DNA of 64,000 bases from Lichenostomus cassidix (lineage: Eukaryota; Chordata; Aves; Passeriformes; Meliphagidae): assembly GCA_008360975.2 (NCBI GenBank), contig CM039198.1, forward strand, positions 11,242,547 through 11,306,546. The letters run 5' to 3'. Positions 44,501 to 57,100 of this stretch are shown piece by piece; the stretch's first letter is position 1, and each line of letters begins with the position of its first letter. Made by a program: the position numbers and the translations under genes. Below the pieces are notes generated by a model. It was not told the DNA's origin and did no database searches. It saw only the letters and a list, made by a program, of their open reading frames with translations.

Positions 44501-47500
44501 GTCCCAGTGCTGGGATACTGCCGCCCCATCCCACCCCCAGAAAAGGCTGGAGCTGGATCCAGAGCAGCCTCCCAGGACCTGGAGTCCACCCCAGCCAAGC
44601 CCTGCCAGTGCCCTCCCCTGGGGCTGGAAGTGCTCTGATTTGCCTCTGCATAGATAAAATTGAGCAGTTCATCCCAAAATTTAGCAAGAGAAATCAGTAC
44701 ATGTAAACAACCAAAATCTGCTGAAACACAAAGCTGACACATGCAGGGAAAACATGGAAAGCTTAAAGTTTGGGCAAATAATCAGGAGTATTTCCTGATG
44801 TTCAAAATCTTGGGGAATGATCTGAGTGAAAAAGAAAAGAAATACCCCCTGCCTGGAAGAATTGCTGAATGTCAGGGGAACGTGGGACTTGGGCTGAGCT
44901 GTCCTCCACCACTATAATAATATTTACTACTAATAAAATATACTATATATATGTGGATATACTTTATGTAAAATAATATATAAAATATTTTAATATATTT
45001 AAAAAAATAAAAGATCTCCATGTTGCCTGGCTGAGGTAGAGAAGCCTCTGTCCTCCCTGCAACATGTTCCTTGCAACACATATATGAATCTGTATATAAG
45101 TATATAAATATATTTATATTAAATTATATAAACTATATATTCTTATATAGACCTGTCTGTATATGTGTTGGAAGGAAGTGGAATGATGGTCAGAAGGGCA
45201 CCATGCGGGTGCACACCCATTTAGGTGATTCAAACGGGAGTTAGTTAGAAAATTAGTGCAATCACGACTGGTCCTGTGGGACACACCCAGACAGGGCAGC
45301 CCCAACTGCCCTGAATTGCCTCCCAAATGTGTCATAGACAGTGCTGGGGCACAGCAAATGGCTTCCCACTTCCAGAGGGCAGGGATAGATGGGATATTGG
45401 GAATGAATTCCTCCCTGTGAGGTTGTGAGGCCCTGGCACAGGGTGCCCAGAGAAGCTGTGCAGCCCCTGGATCCCTGGCAGTGTCCAAGGCCAGGTTGGA
45501 CACTGGGGCTTGGAGCAGCCTGGGATAGGTGAAGGTGTCCCTGCCCATGGCAGGGGGTGGCACTGGAGGGGCTTTAAGGTCCCAAACCAAATCACTCTGT
45601 GATTCCATGGATTCAGTGATGGATTTGGGAATTCACATTCCTTTGCAGGCATTTTCCCAGCTGTCCCTCCCTGCAGGATTCCCTGCCCCGGGAGCAAAGA
45701 GCCCCAAGCTGAGATGTCCCCACAGGCATGAGCTGAGCAGCACAGCCACTGCTCCATGCCCCACATGGCTCGGGGTGTTCTGCTGGAATTACCTAAACCA
45801 GCAGCTCTGGGAACCATCCCCTGCTGTCACATGTCCCTTCCCTGGGCAGGACATGGAGCTGCAATCCGGCCAGCTGGATCAGGCTGCCTTCCTGGATGGA
45901 TGGATCCCATTCCAGCTGACCTGAAACCCAGCCTGGGAAAGGGCTGGGATGCTCGTGGGAGGGAGGTAGTGCTGCTTACCGTGCTCCCAATCCCTCCTCC
46001 TCCTCCTCCCAGCCCCTCTCAGTGCCCTGGGACACCACAGCATCACGAGGGAGCTGCTGAGGGAGGCAGCACCCACAGGAGGTGCCTGCGCACCCATGGA
46101 CACCCTGGGACGGCTCCCAGCAGCCTCAGGGAGCCTCACCTGCAGGAGATCTTCGCTCAACACCTCGGTCTTCTCGGCTCTGCAAGACAAGAGAGACAGA
46201 AACCAGTGGTGAAAGGTCTGGGATGTGCAGCAGTGCCCTGTGCACACCACTGACCCTGGAATGTGCTCTTCCATCAGGATGCAGGAGTGATTTAAGCATC
46301 TCTGGTCCCACCAGCCATCACCTCATCTCCTAAAGAAGCCAAGGATGGAGCATCTCCATGGCTCACTGCCAGGTACTGCACCAAGGCAGGGCCTGCCTCT
46401 GATCTCCCCCTTATTTTTATGTTATCCCCGGGAAAACAGGGATGTGAAATTCCCAGCTGGAAGCGGGCAGTGCTGCAGAGAGGCGCTGTGTCTGCACAGC
46501 AGTGCAGCTCCCTGGGCTCTGTGCTCCCTCCGGATCCCAAGGACAGCGCGTCCGCACGGCTGAGCCTCCTCACACGGAGGCAGCCATGGGATGTGCAGCA
46601 GCAGCTGCTGCCCGGGGCCTTGCCAGAGCCCTTCCTGCTGCTCACTGGAGACACATTTACAGCTCCAGAGCCCAGGGCATCCACTGCGTTCCCGAGGGAG
46701 GAGTGCTGGGATGCAGGAGGAGACACAAACCCGCCATCCTCAGCCCACGGACCCGCAGCATCCAGAGCCCAGGGCCTCCTGCACCACAGCTGCTCAGGCT
46801 CATTTAAACCATCACATCCGGATAATTTATTCCTTTTCCCAGGGTTTTTAACAACTCCAGTGCATCCTTTCACTTGGAAAAATGAGCTCTGGCAATTTGA
46901 GCTAGGGCAGAGCTGTCATCCAGCCAATCCATCCCCAAAGGTTCATCATGGAACACTGAAGGCTTGGTTCTGTCATCCTGAAAAAACACCTTTATTTCCT
47001 GAGTCTGGGCCCTTCCTGCCATCCAAGCTGGATTCTCAGCTTGCAGAGAGGGAGGGAAGTGTTGAAACAGTGGAAATAAAGAGCAAGCAGAGCAAGGTTC
47101 AGACAGCGAGCCTGGCGTGGGAACTGCTCATCCACACATATATCTCATCCAAAGCCTTGCAGAAAGTGCAAATCACAGCATCATGGAATGGGTTGGGTAG
47201 GAAGGGACTTAGAGCTCATCAATCCACCAACTGCCATGGGCAGGAACACCTTCCAGTATCCCAGGTTGCTCCAAGCACTGTCCAGCCTAGTCTTGGACAC
47301 TTCCAGGGATCCAGGGGCAGCCACAGCTTCTCTGGGCACTCTGTGCCAGGGCCTCACCAGATTAACTGCATTAAATCTGCTTTGGGCATGAAAGATGTCC
47401 CAGCACCTGATTTAAGGTGGTTTAAAAACAACTTTAAAAAAATTAAATTAAAAAAAACCCAGTTACTTTAATTTTTAAAGTAAGTTATTGAAATGAACAA

Positions 47501-50500
47501 ATTAGAATGTCTCTAAGGAGCACTATCCGCCTGGGAGCAAGAGCTGAGCAGCTTTGCCTCCTCCTCTGGAAATCACCTTCACTTTCATTTAGACAGGATT
47601 GGAAGTGACACAGAATTAGCACTAACAGGGAAAAAAGCAGCAAATATCCACGGGCACAGCCACAACGTCCGTCCCCAGCTCGGGATATTTTTAGCATCTC
47701 AAAGGAGTGGGAGGTGGCAGGGAGTGAGGCACCGCTGGCACATCCCTGCTGCTCACTCCTCAGGAATCACTTCCACACTTTCACATAAAAAAGGCTTTTT
47801 TTCCCTGTGTTTTCTCCTCTCCCAGCCGGGTGGTGGGTGGGATTTGCACATCCCATGGTCCTGTGGGCAGATCTCTCTCCCAGCAGCCACATCCCAGCCT
47901 GTGCTATGCTCTGAGGTGTGTTTGGGAAGCAGAAAATGATGTTTCAAAGAGAATAACAAAAATCTGGCCTTGATTTGTTTTTAAGCACATCCTCAGTGTG
48001 AGCAACCCCAGTGGTTTCACCCAGTGAGAGCATCCCCCTGTGCCAGCCCTGCACACCCACAGATGCTCCAGCAGGCAGGGGAGCCTACCAGGGAGGAATT
48101 TGGCCTTTAAAAAGGGGGGGGAAATCAGGCTGCAGTATTTTATGGACTGGGATAAGCAAAGGGGCTGCCAGAGCTGCCCAGGGTTGTGCAGAGCCATGGG
48201 AGCAGCAGGAGTGTGGCTTTCCCTCCCTGGCTCCGGCAGCTGGGGGATGAGTTCTCGGGGACATCCCACAGGCAGCAGCAGGCAGGTGGCAGGGCTCAGC
48301 AGGTGAAGGCTGGACACAGCCATGGGGCCAGGTCCCACATCCTGCCAGTCCTGGCAAGTGGCACCCAGAGCCATCCCGTGCTCCTGGGGCTTGCAGCACA
48401 GGGACAACACGGCCCCAGGAGCCACCATGGGGGGTTTCTCCACAGCCAGAGCAGGGGACAAATCTCCTGCCCTGGGCCACCTGCATCCTACAGGTGATGC
48501 CAGCAGCAGCCACAGCAGAGAGCTCCAGGAGGAAAGCCCTGCCCTGGGATGCGCCAAAAACCCCCAAATAATTCCTGCCAGCACTCCAGAGCCTACAGAT
48601 CCTACCCAGCAGCACAAGAACCAAGTGGTGCCTCCAAACCCTAGCACGCCCAGTACAAGCTGGGCACGTGGACATTTCATGTGTAAAAACTAAAAATTAT
48701 CATCAGCCTGTTCCAGCGACATCCACAGCTCTGTTAATACCACCAGGAAAAATCCCATTATATCCCTTAACCTTCCTAAAACCTTAGCCTAAAGTTAACA
48801 GAGTTTTACAGGAGCTCACAGGGTTTTATGAGCCATCCTGTGAGCAAGGGATGCTTGGTGGTGAATGCACGCCCTGCCCAGGAGCTGCCGGGGACATGGA
48901 GACTCCTGCACAACCTGGGATCCATCCTTCTGCTCTGGGGGGGATTTTTTGGGTCCTGAGCCCTTTTTGGAACTCAAAGATGTTCAAAGAGGTGCTTTGA
49001 GATGCTCAAAGAGACCCCTTCCTGGTACCCAGGTGTTTCCCCAGGGCACCCAGTGGGGATAAGGAAATATCATCCCACTGCCTTTTCTGGAGAAGCAGGA
49101 TGGCAGCATTTCTCCAGGGATTTTAACAAAACATTTCCAGTGGCCTCAGCCCCGAGCATCTCCATCAGCTCTTCCCCCTTCCCCAAATCTCCCTGCTTTG
49201 TGTCTCACTCTCTCTCCCATGTCGTGCTCCAACCAATCCCACTCGAGGATGGGTGATGGTCCCTGTGCCTCCCCCAGCTCTCTCGCCTTGGTTATCCATC
49301 TGCAGGGAGAATCACTCACCAAAATCCCTGGATTCTGGAGCTCCAGCTCCCTGTTTGCTCCCCAGCACTGAGTTCAGACCATGTGGGACTTTGGAGCCCA
49401 AAGCACAAAGGTGCTCCCGAAAGCTCAGCCCTCCAGAAACCCCCGGCAGCACCAAGAGGAGCCGGTCCGCATGCAGCCCATGCTGGGAACCCTGTCTGGC
49501 TCCTGTCTGGCATCTCTGCTCCAGCCTGGCATCTTGCTCCCAATCCAGGAAACCCCCAGCCCCTCCAGGCACACGCAAGCCCATCCCCAGCACCTCCCAG
49601 TTCCTCCCCAGCACCGCCCAAGACCTTCCTCAGCACCTCCCCGTCCTTCCTGGCATATCCCAATTCCTGCCCAGCATCCCACCAGTCTATCCCCAGCATA
49701 GCTCCACCCATCCCCATCATCCTCCAGCCCCTCCTGGCAGTTCCCAGTCCATCCCCATTCCGCCACAGTCCCTCTCCAGCCTCTCCAGTCTCCCCAGTCC
49801 TCTCAGTGCCCCGTTACTAGCTCTGTACAAGCAGCCAGAGCCAAGCAGGGATGAAGCTGCTCGAGGGGTCACACAGACCCCTGAAGTCCAGCTCTGCCAT
49901 GAGGTGACAGCAGTCCCAAGCCCAGGGGACCCCAGGCCCCAACCCTGCCCATGGGAGGAGCTGAGCTCCTGCCTGCACAAACCCACCTCCTTTACAAAGG
50001 AATTCCTGGGGGTTCCAGGGCCCCATGAGGCAGAACAGAGGGACAGAGATTCCCACATCCAGTGGCAACTAGTGGCTACATCAGCCCCCCTTGCCCCTGT
50101 CCTGGCAGGGATCTCACCCCAAAACCCCAGACCCCAAATGATGCTCAAGGTCTGGCCCATGGGAAGGGACAATACAGTGCCTGGAGCACTCAACCATCAG
50201 AGCAGGCAACTGGTGGCACCAGTAAAACATCTCCTCTGGGCACCAGTTGAAGCCAGGATCAGCTCTGGGCAATCCTTTACATCCATTTATTTCCTCACGG
50301 ATATTTCCATCCCCATGGAATGGATGAGGCCAGGGCTCCTGCACCAGGACACTACACCCCTGGGCAACTGGAGACAGTGGGATTTGCTCATGCAAGGCAC
50401 TCTCAGCACAGAAGAGCCCCCAAGAGAGGGGTGCAGGGACCCTCAGTTTCCCTGGCTGGTCCCTAAACCCCAAAACTTCATTCCATACAAGTTACATGCA

Positions 50501-53500
50501 TCCTGTGGGAGCATCCCTTGGAGAGGCAGCCAGCATTCCCAGCTCCCAAAGCTTTCTTTCCTCTTTCCTTTTGACAAATAAAATCCTGATCGCCCCCTTC
50601 CCCTCCAGATTTCCACCGGAGCTGTTTTTCTCAGCACAAAGCTAGGCCCTCCTCAGGCAGCATCCAGACCCTGTCCCGGCAGGCAGCTGGAGAAAAGGGA
50701 CAATGATCATGGAGAGTGTCTCGGGTTAGAGACAAATTTTGGAGAGAGTACTCTGAAAGAACACCCCCCTGCCCCCCACTCCAAAGGAAAAGGGTTTAAG
50801 CACTTCCTCCCCTCACCACAAAAAGAATTTCTTGGAGGAAAGTGAAAAAAATCCTATTTCTTTAACAAAACAAAGCAAAATGCCCACAAGGCATGGGGAA
50901 AAGGGAAAAAGGAACTATTAGGTATTGAACCTGTGAAGACAGCTGATGGATTTAGAGTCCCTTCTTTCCTGGGCTTAGCTCCCAGGAACGGGCAGAGTCA
51001 CTCTGGCAACTCCCTGCAGGGTCCTGCCAACCGTCTCTCCAGGGGTCATCTGATGTTGAACAAACAAGCAAGCCAAATGGTCCAAGAAGAGAAGAAAGGC
51101 AGAATCCAGCCAGGATGTTACTCCGCAGTCCCAGGGAAAAGCTTCTCCTTAGCTAGCAGCCCAAGCAGCAGCAGCAGCAGCTGGAAGCAAGAAATCACTC
51201 TCCTCCCCACACTCCAAGGCTGAGAAACCTGGGGGAGAGTTTCAAAACAACCCCACGCCAGCAGAGCTTCTCCCAGCTGCTGAGCACAGTTTTTAAACTG
51301 ACAGGAATCCATTTCTGGTCATAAAGCAGACGACATGGAATACAGGATTGTCATAACCTCACCCTAAGACAACTAAAGCCAGTAAGCGGGGGACACAGCC
51401 ATGGCACGCTCAGGCATTCACTGCTGCACAAGTTCATTGCTGCAAGCAGAAATCAACACCAATCAAATTGTGTTGATTCCCAAATAAATACATGAGTTTC
51501 CAGTGCCTTGACCAGGGGAGATGCAGCAGAGCCAGTGCTTCCCTGGAGCATGTCCTGGTGCCAGCCCTTCCCTTCTGGCTGGACCATCCATCGCTGTCCC
51601 CTGCCACCATCTCCCTCTGATGCTCCGGCCACCCACAACAGGGAGCTGTGGCCCTTGGATTTGACCCTGAGCTGGCAAAATTCTGAGCATGGCAAGGATT
51701 TCATGGCAATTTATCTCTGAATGGGAAAAGCATCATGCCCGGCGTGGGGACAGCAGGAGCAGAGATGCATGTCCTGAGGCAGAGTGTGGCTGTGATGCCC
51801 CCAAAAGCCCCTTGCCTGCATCTCCTCCCCAAATGCTCCTTTCACCCCAGCCCCAGCCACCCCTCGTTGCAGCCTGCCCATAAATATTTAATCACCAATG
51901 CTGATTCCCTGATTTCTCCTTGCTCCAGCTATTTTTAAATAGCCCCAGTGCTGGAGAGGGAGGCACAAACACCCAGCCAAGGCCGTCCCGTGCCGGCAGT
52001 GTTAATTCCCAAGGGTGTGTCTGTCCCACATCCTACACAGATACAGCAGCACTGCCTGGCTCCCTCCTGGTCCTGCTGCATCTCCTTCCAGTGCCTGGGG
52101 GAAAATTCCAGGTGTTTGAGCCCCCAAAGCCCAGAGGGGAGGCTGGGGAGCCAGGCTCTACATCCCCTGGATAAAGCACTGAGCATCCTCTGCATTGGCC
52201 AGAGGGAGGAAGAAGCCCCTCGGTGTCATCCACACCCCTGGAAGCGCTGGGCTCCGTGATCCAGGGTGGATTCTGGTCCAAGGCCACGCTGTCCCCACCT
52301 TCTGCTGCCCCCTGAGCTCTCCTGGCCAGCGCATCCCTGGGGACACAGATCCCGGAGGCTCAAATGGGACCCGCCGAGCCCCAATGGAGCCGCGGATTTT
52401 TCCCGGCGCCTTTTTAGCGGGCACGAAGCAAAACATCAAATATTGATATCCTCAAATCGCTGCTCAGCTCCCCCGGGAGACAGCTCCGACTGCAACATCC
52501 AGCGCGGCGCGCGGACACAGCCCCGCCGGCGCCTCCTCCGGCGCGTCCCCGGCTGGTCGTGCCCGCGGGTGACACGGTGTGACGGCCCCGGTGCCACACC
52601 CGCGGGGAAGGGCAGTGGTGCCCACCCAGCGGGCCCAGGGCCAGCGCTCAGCCCGCAGCAGCAGAGCCAGGCTGGAAAAGGAGGAGGAAACAGGCAGGGA
52701 AAGCTGGTCCAGCTTTCCTCTATCCTTCTGCCCGCAGCTGGGAAAAGCGAATGAATCAAAGCAAAATGGGGGACAGACTCCGAAAGGCAGAAAAGCCTCT
52801 TGTCCTCATCTCCCGCCTCTCTCCCGGCTGGGAGCTCTGTGCTAGCATCCCTTTGGCACGGGATGCTCGGGGCTCTCTGCTCCTGGCGCTTCCCTCCCCG
52901 GGGCCGCATCCCGACCACGCTTCCATCCCGATTTAGAAATCGTGGAGAAGCCCCTGCAGAGCGCAGAGCCCTGAGGCTGCTGGAGCAGGGACAAAACCCT
53001 CAGCCCGCTCCATGAATATTCCAGGTTGTCAGCGCTGCCTCCTTGCGAGGAGGATAAAAATATCTCCAGGGCTGCCGGGATCTGCCGACTCCAGAGCCCA
53101 AATCCCAGGGGGTTCTGCTGACAGAGAGTCGCTGGCACCCCGAAGTGCAGATGGGGAGCCCAGCTATTTAAAGGGTGCTGTTCCCTTCTGCAAATCCCAT
53201 TTGAAAAATCCCAGGTGGTGCCTTTATTTCCCTCTGTTCTTATTTCGCGCAAGCAGAAGAAAATGTCCTTATTTCTTGCCGGATATTCCTGCTGCACCAG
53301 GAATAAACCCTCAGTGTTTAAAGGCTTTGTCTGGACGTGCAGCAGTCCTGGTGCTTGAAAAAGCATCTCCCTGAGAGCCACCGAGGTGACATCCAGCCCA
53401 AAATGCCACCACTGCCTCCGGGAGGGAGGAGACCTCGTGGGATACTCAGAAAGGTCGAGGAGGAAAAATCCAACCCCTCCAAGCTTCCACCACCATTCCC

Positions 53501-54126
53501 GGTGTCCTCCATTCCCTCTGTGCCATTTGGGAACCCAGTCGTCCCACTCTGCACGTGGCTGCAAGTGCCTGTTTTAATCCCCATGGGAAAAAATCCCTGT
53601 TGAGCCAATTCTGGAAAATTCACAGGGCTGTTAGGGCTGCTGGAGTGAGCACGGTGCCACTGTGGTGGCATTGTCCCCCACCCTGGAGCCAGGGTGTGAC
53701 CCCCCATTGGGATAGAGAAACACAAATAAAAATAAAAGCACTTTGCAGAAAACCTCCTCAGAACGTTCCACAGCCACTCATTGATTTCTCTTCCCCTGGC
53801 CCCTCACAGACTGGCAAAGGAATTCATCCCGAGTTTGGATAACAAGTGTGGCACTGGGCTGGGCTGAGCATCCTCAGTTCATTTTTGGTCAAGTGAAATG
53901 ACAAAAAAAAAACCCCAAACCCAAAGTAAATTAAGTAAATAAATGAAAAGGAAAGGAAAGGAAAGGAAAGGAAAGGAAAGGAAAGGAAAGGAAAGGAAAG
54001 GAAAGGAAAGGAAAGGAAAGGAAAGGAAAAAAGGAAAAAAAAAAGAAAGAAAAGAAAAGAAAAGAAAAGAGAAAAGAAAAGAGAAAAAAAGAAAAGAAAA
54101 GAAAAGAAAAGAAAAGAAAAGAAAAG

Positions 54127-54157
<31 letters not shown>

Positions 54158-57100
54158 GAGCCCAGCAGAGCATGGTCTGCTCTGACCTGTCCCTCCCACT
54201 CCCAGACTGGACACCTCAGTTCATGTGGGAGCTGCTTCTCTCCCCAGTGGGAACAGGAGCTCCATGCTGGCTCCCAGCATCCAAGTGGAGCCAGGAAGGG
54301 ACATGGTGGCACCTGAGCCAGGGAGCTCCAGACTGGATTTGGAAAGCAAACAGTTGCTTCCTCACCTAATCCTGACCCCAACCCTGACCTTGATCCTACC
54401 CTGACCAAAAATTCCCCACTTCAGATCCTTATCCTGAACCTGATCCTGGCCTTAACCTTGACCCTGACCCTAAGCCGTACCCTAACCCTAACTACAGCCC
54501 TGACTCAGACCTTGTCCCCGTCCTCAATCCTGAGCCAAGCCCTGAGCCTCCTCTCCTAACCTCAGCCCTGTCCCTTGGTCCCTCTGTGTCACCACCTCAC
54601 AGGGACAAAGGGCTGCTTCCATGCATCCCCTCAGGCTCCTGCTGGCCCATGGAAAGGGATTTCTCTTCAGTCCCCTTTCTTTCCTTCCCTTTTGTTTTGG
54701 AAACTGCACCACCTAAAGCAGGAAAAGCCACCAGGAAGCCACCAGGAGCTGGGGCACCTCTCTGCATACCCCGTAGGGTGGCTGGGCAGATGTACCCACT
54801 GTCCCTGCTGTCCCCACTGTCCTGGAATGCAGCAATGCCCCCAAGAGACAACCCCCGTGTGAGAACAGCCCTCAGTCTGAATCAGTATCCATCCTGGTGA
54901 TCCCCATTCCCAGACTCAGGGGCGCTGGCACTGCAGGGGGACAGTGATGCACTGGGGTTTGGTGACAAGGAGGAGCCCCAGAGCTCAGAGCCCCAGAGAT
55001 TGTGGTGTTTGTCCCCCAGTGAGCCTCTTCCAGGGAAACAGAACACCAGGGTTCAACTATTATTCCTTATTAATTATTCCTCAGCTCCATTAATCATCCC
55101 TCATTTCTATGTATTATTCCACATTTCCATGTGTTATTTCTAATTTCCTTTTCTTTTTTCCTATTTTCCACTATTATGCCTTATTTCCATATATGAGTCC
55201 CTGTTTTCATCTATTATTCCTTAATCCTATCTATTTTTCCCAATTCCCAGCTGTCTGGAGAGGACTGCTCAGGATCCAGAGTAGGAAGACGGATAAACAT
55301 CAGCCCATGTTTGAGATGGGCACCAGCAGAGCCAGGATGAGGACAAGGATGCTCCCCAAGCTCCAGCCAAGCCCTGAGGAGGCTCCAGGTGCCCCATCCC
55401 GGGAAAGAGAGGCCACATTCCACATGCTGGCGCTGGCACAGGGGCAGCCGTGCTGGTACCTCCAGAGCCTCCCAGCTGCCCAGCACATCCCCTAAGAGGA
55501 TTAGGGCTTTATCCCAGCCCCCGGCCCCATTCTCGGGCTGCAGGGAGGGCACAGCAGGATGCTCTGGCAGGATGTGGGAAGGAGGATGCTCCTGACCCTG
55601 TCAGAGGCACCATTTTGGCGGCACGGATGTGAGCAGTGCCCAGCTCACGTCTCCCACGCCGTGCTGGGGTGCCTGGGGACACTCTGCCGTGCAGCCCCCA
55701 TTCCCAGAGGTGGGAATGTGTCCAACCCCCCGGAGGGGCTGGAGAGGGAACCTGGCCTGGTGCAGATACCATGGCACAATCCCACCCTCTGTCCCTGAAA
55801 CAGCCTCCCCCTGCTGCTCCCCCACATGAGGCAATGCTGGGCAACCAGTGCTCCCGCACCACATTGCCACAGCGTGATCCACGTGCCAGGTTCCCTGTAC
55901 CATGATCTCACACCATGCTCCTGGCACCACATTCCCTGTGCCACACTCCCAGACCACGTTACCAGCACCATATTCCCTGTGCCATGACCCCACAGCACGC
56001 TCCTGCACCATGCTCCCGCACATTCCCTGTGCTAAGTTCCCTGTGCTGTGCTCCCACACCACACTCTAACACCACACACACTTCACAGTCCCAGACCACA
56101 TTCCCACACTGTGCACCTGCACTGTGTTCCCACACCACTGCTGTACTGGAGTCCCACAGCACACTCCCACACCTGATTCTTGGGGCTCCCAAGCCACGTT
56201 CCCTGCCACATTCCCATACCTGCCCAGCATTCCTGCAGCCCCGTGCCGGAGCCACTGCCATCCCAGTCCGTGCCTGCTCCGGGCAGTGGGACAGCACCTC
56301 CAGCCTAGCCAGGGAGCCGGAGCCAGCGGGATGTGCCCCCAGTGCCATGGGGGACACAGGAGGGACACGACGGGTGCCAGCAGAAGCCCCGGGAACGCTG
56401 AGGGGATGCGGAGCCACTGCTCCGGCTGTGCCAGTGCCCCAGTGCCGCGATGGGAAGGGAAAATAAATAAATCCTCTTCCCGCGCCCCCCCGCTGCAAAA
56501 TCTCCAGGAATTACACAACAGCCACCATCAAACCCAGGCCTGGTTGTGCACCGGCGCACACAGCACTCCTGTGGGCATTCCCATGGGCACGGCTCCGGCT
56601 CCGGAGCCCCGGCATGCCCCTGGCCCCATAGCCAGCCAGGGCCACCCAGGGGTGCTGGAGGGGGCAGGGCAGTGGGGCACCCCACAACATGGGGGCTGGG
56701 GGGCCCGGGGAGTGTCCCCGCAGCCCTAGGACAGAGGGGACAGGCAGGGCAAGGGGACAGGCAGGGGGAGAACAGGGGAAGGCAGGGAGCAGGGGGCAAA
56801 GGGGGGAGGGAGTGGGGCAGGGCAGGTGTGGAGGGACAGGCAGGGGTTAACAGACAGGCAGGGTGCAGGCAGGAAATGGGAAGGGAGGAAGTAAGGGGTG
56901 GGCACGGGGCAGAGGGGTAGGCAGGGTGCAGGGAGTGGGGCAGAAGAGGGGCAGGGAGAGGGGCAGGCAGGGAGCAGGGAGAAGGGCAGGGAGTGGGGCA
57001 CGGGGAGGACAGAGGTTGTCGGTGCAGGCATGGAGCAGGCAGGATGTGGGAGCAGGGCAAGGAGCACACAGGGAGCAGGAAGGCTGTGGGGCAGGCAGGG

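Noticed and set aside
53824..54408. Phe/Ser/Leu-rich frame (-) resembling a membrane protein
   Set aside because: Direct translation of the polypurine array complement; no genuine transmembrane gene.
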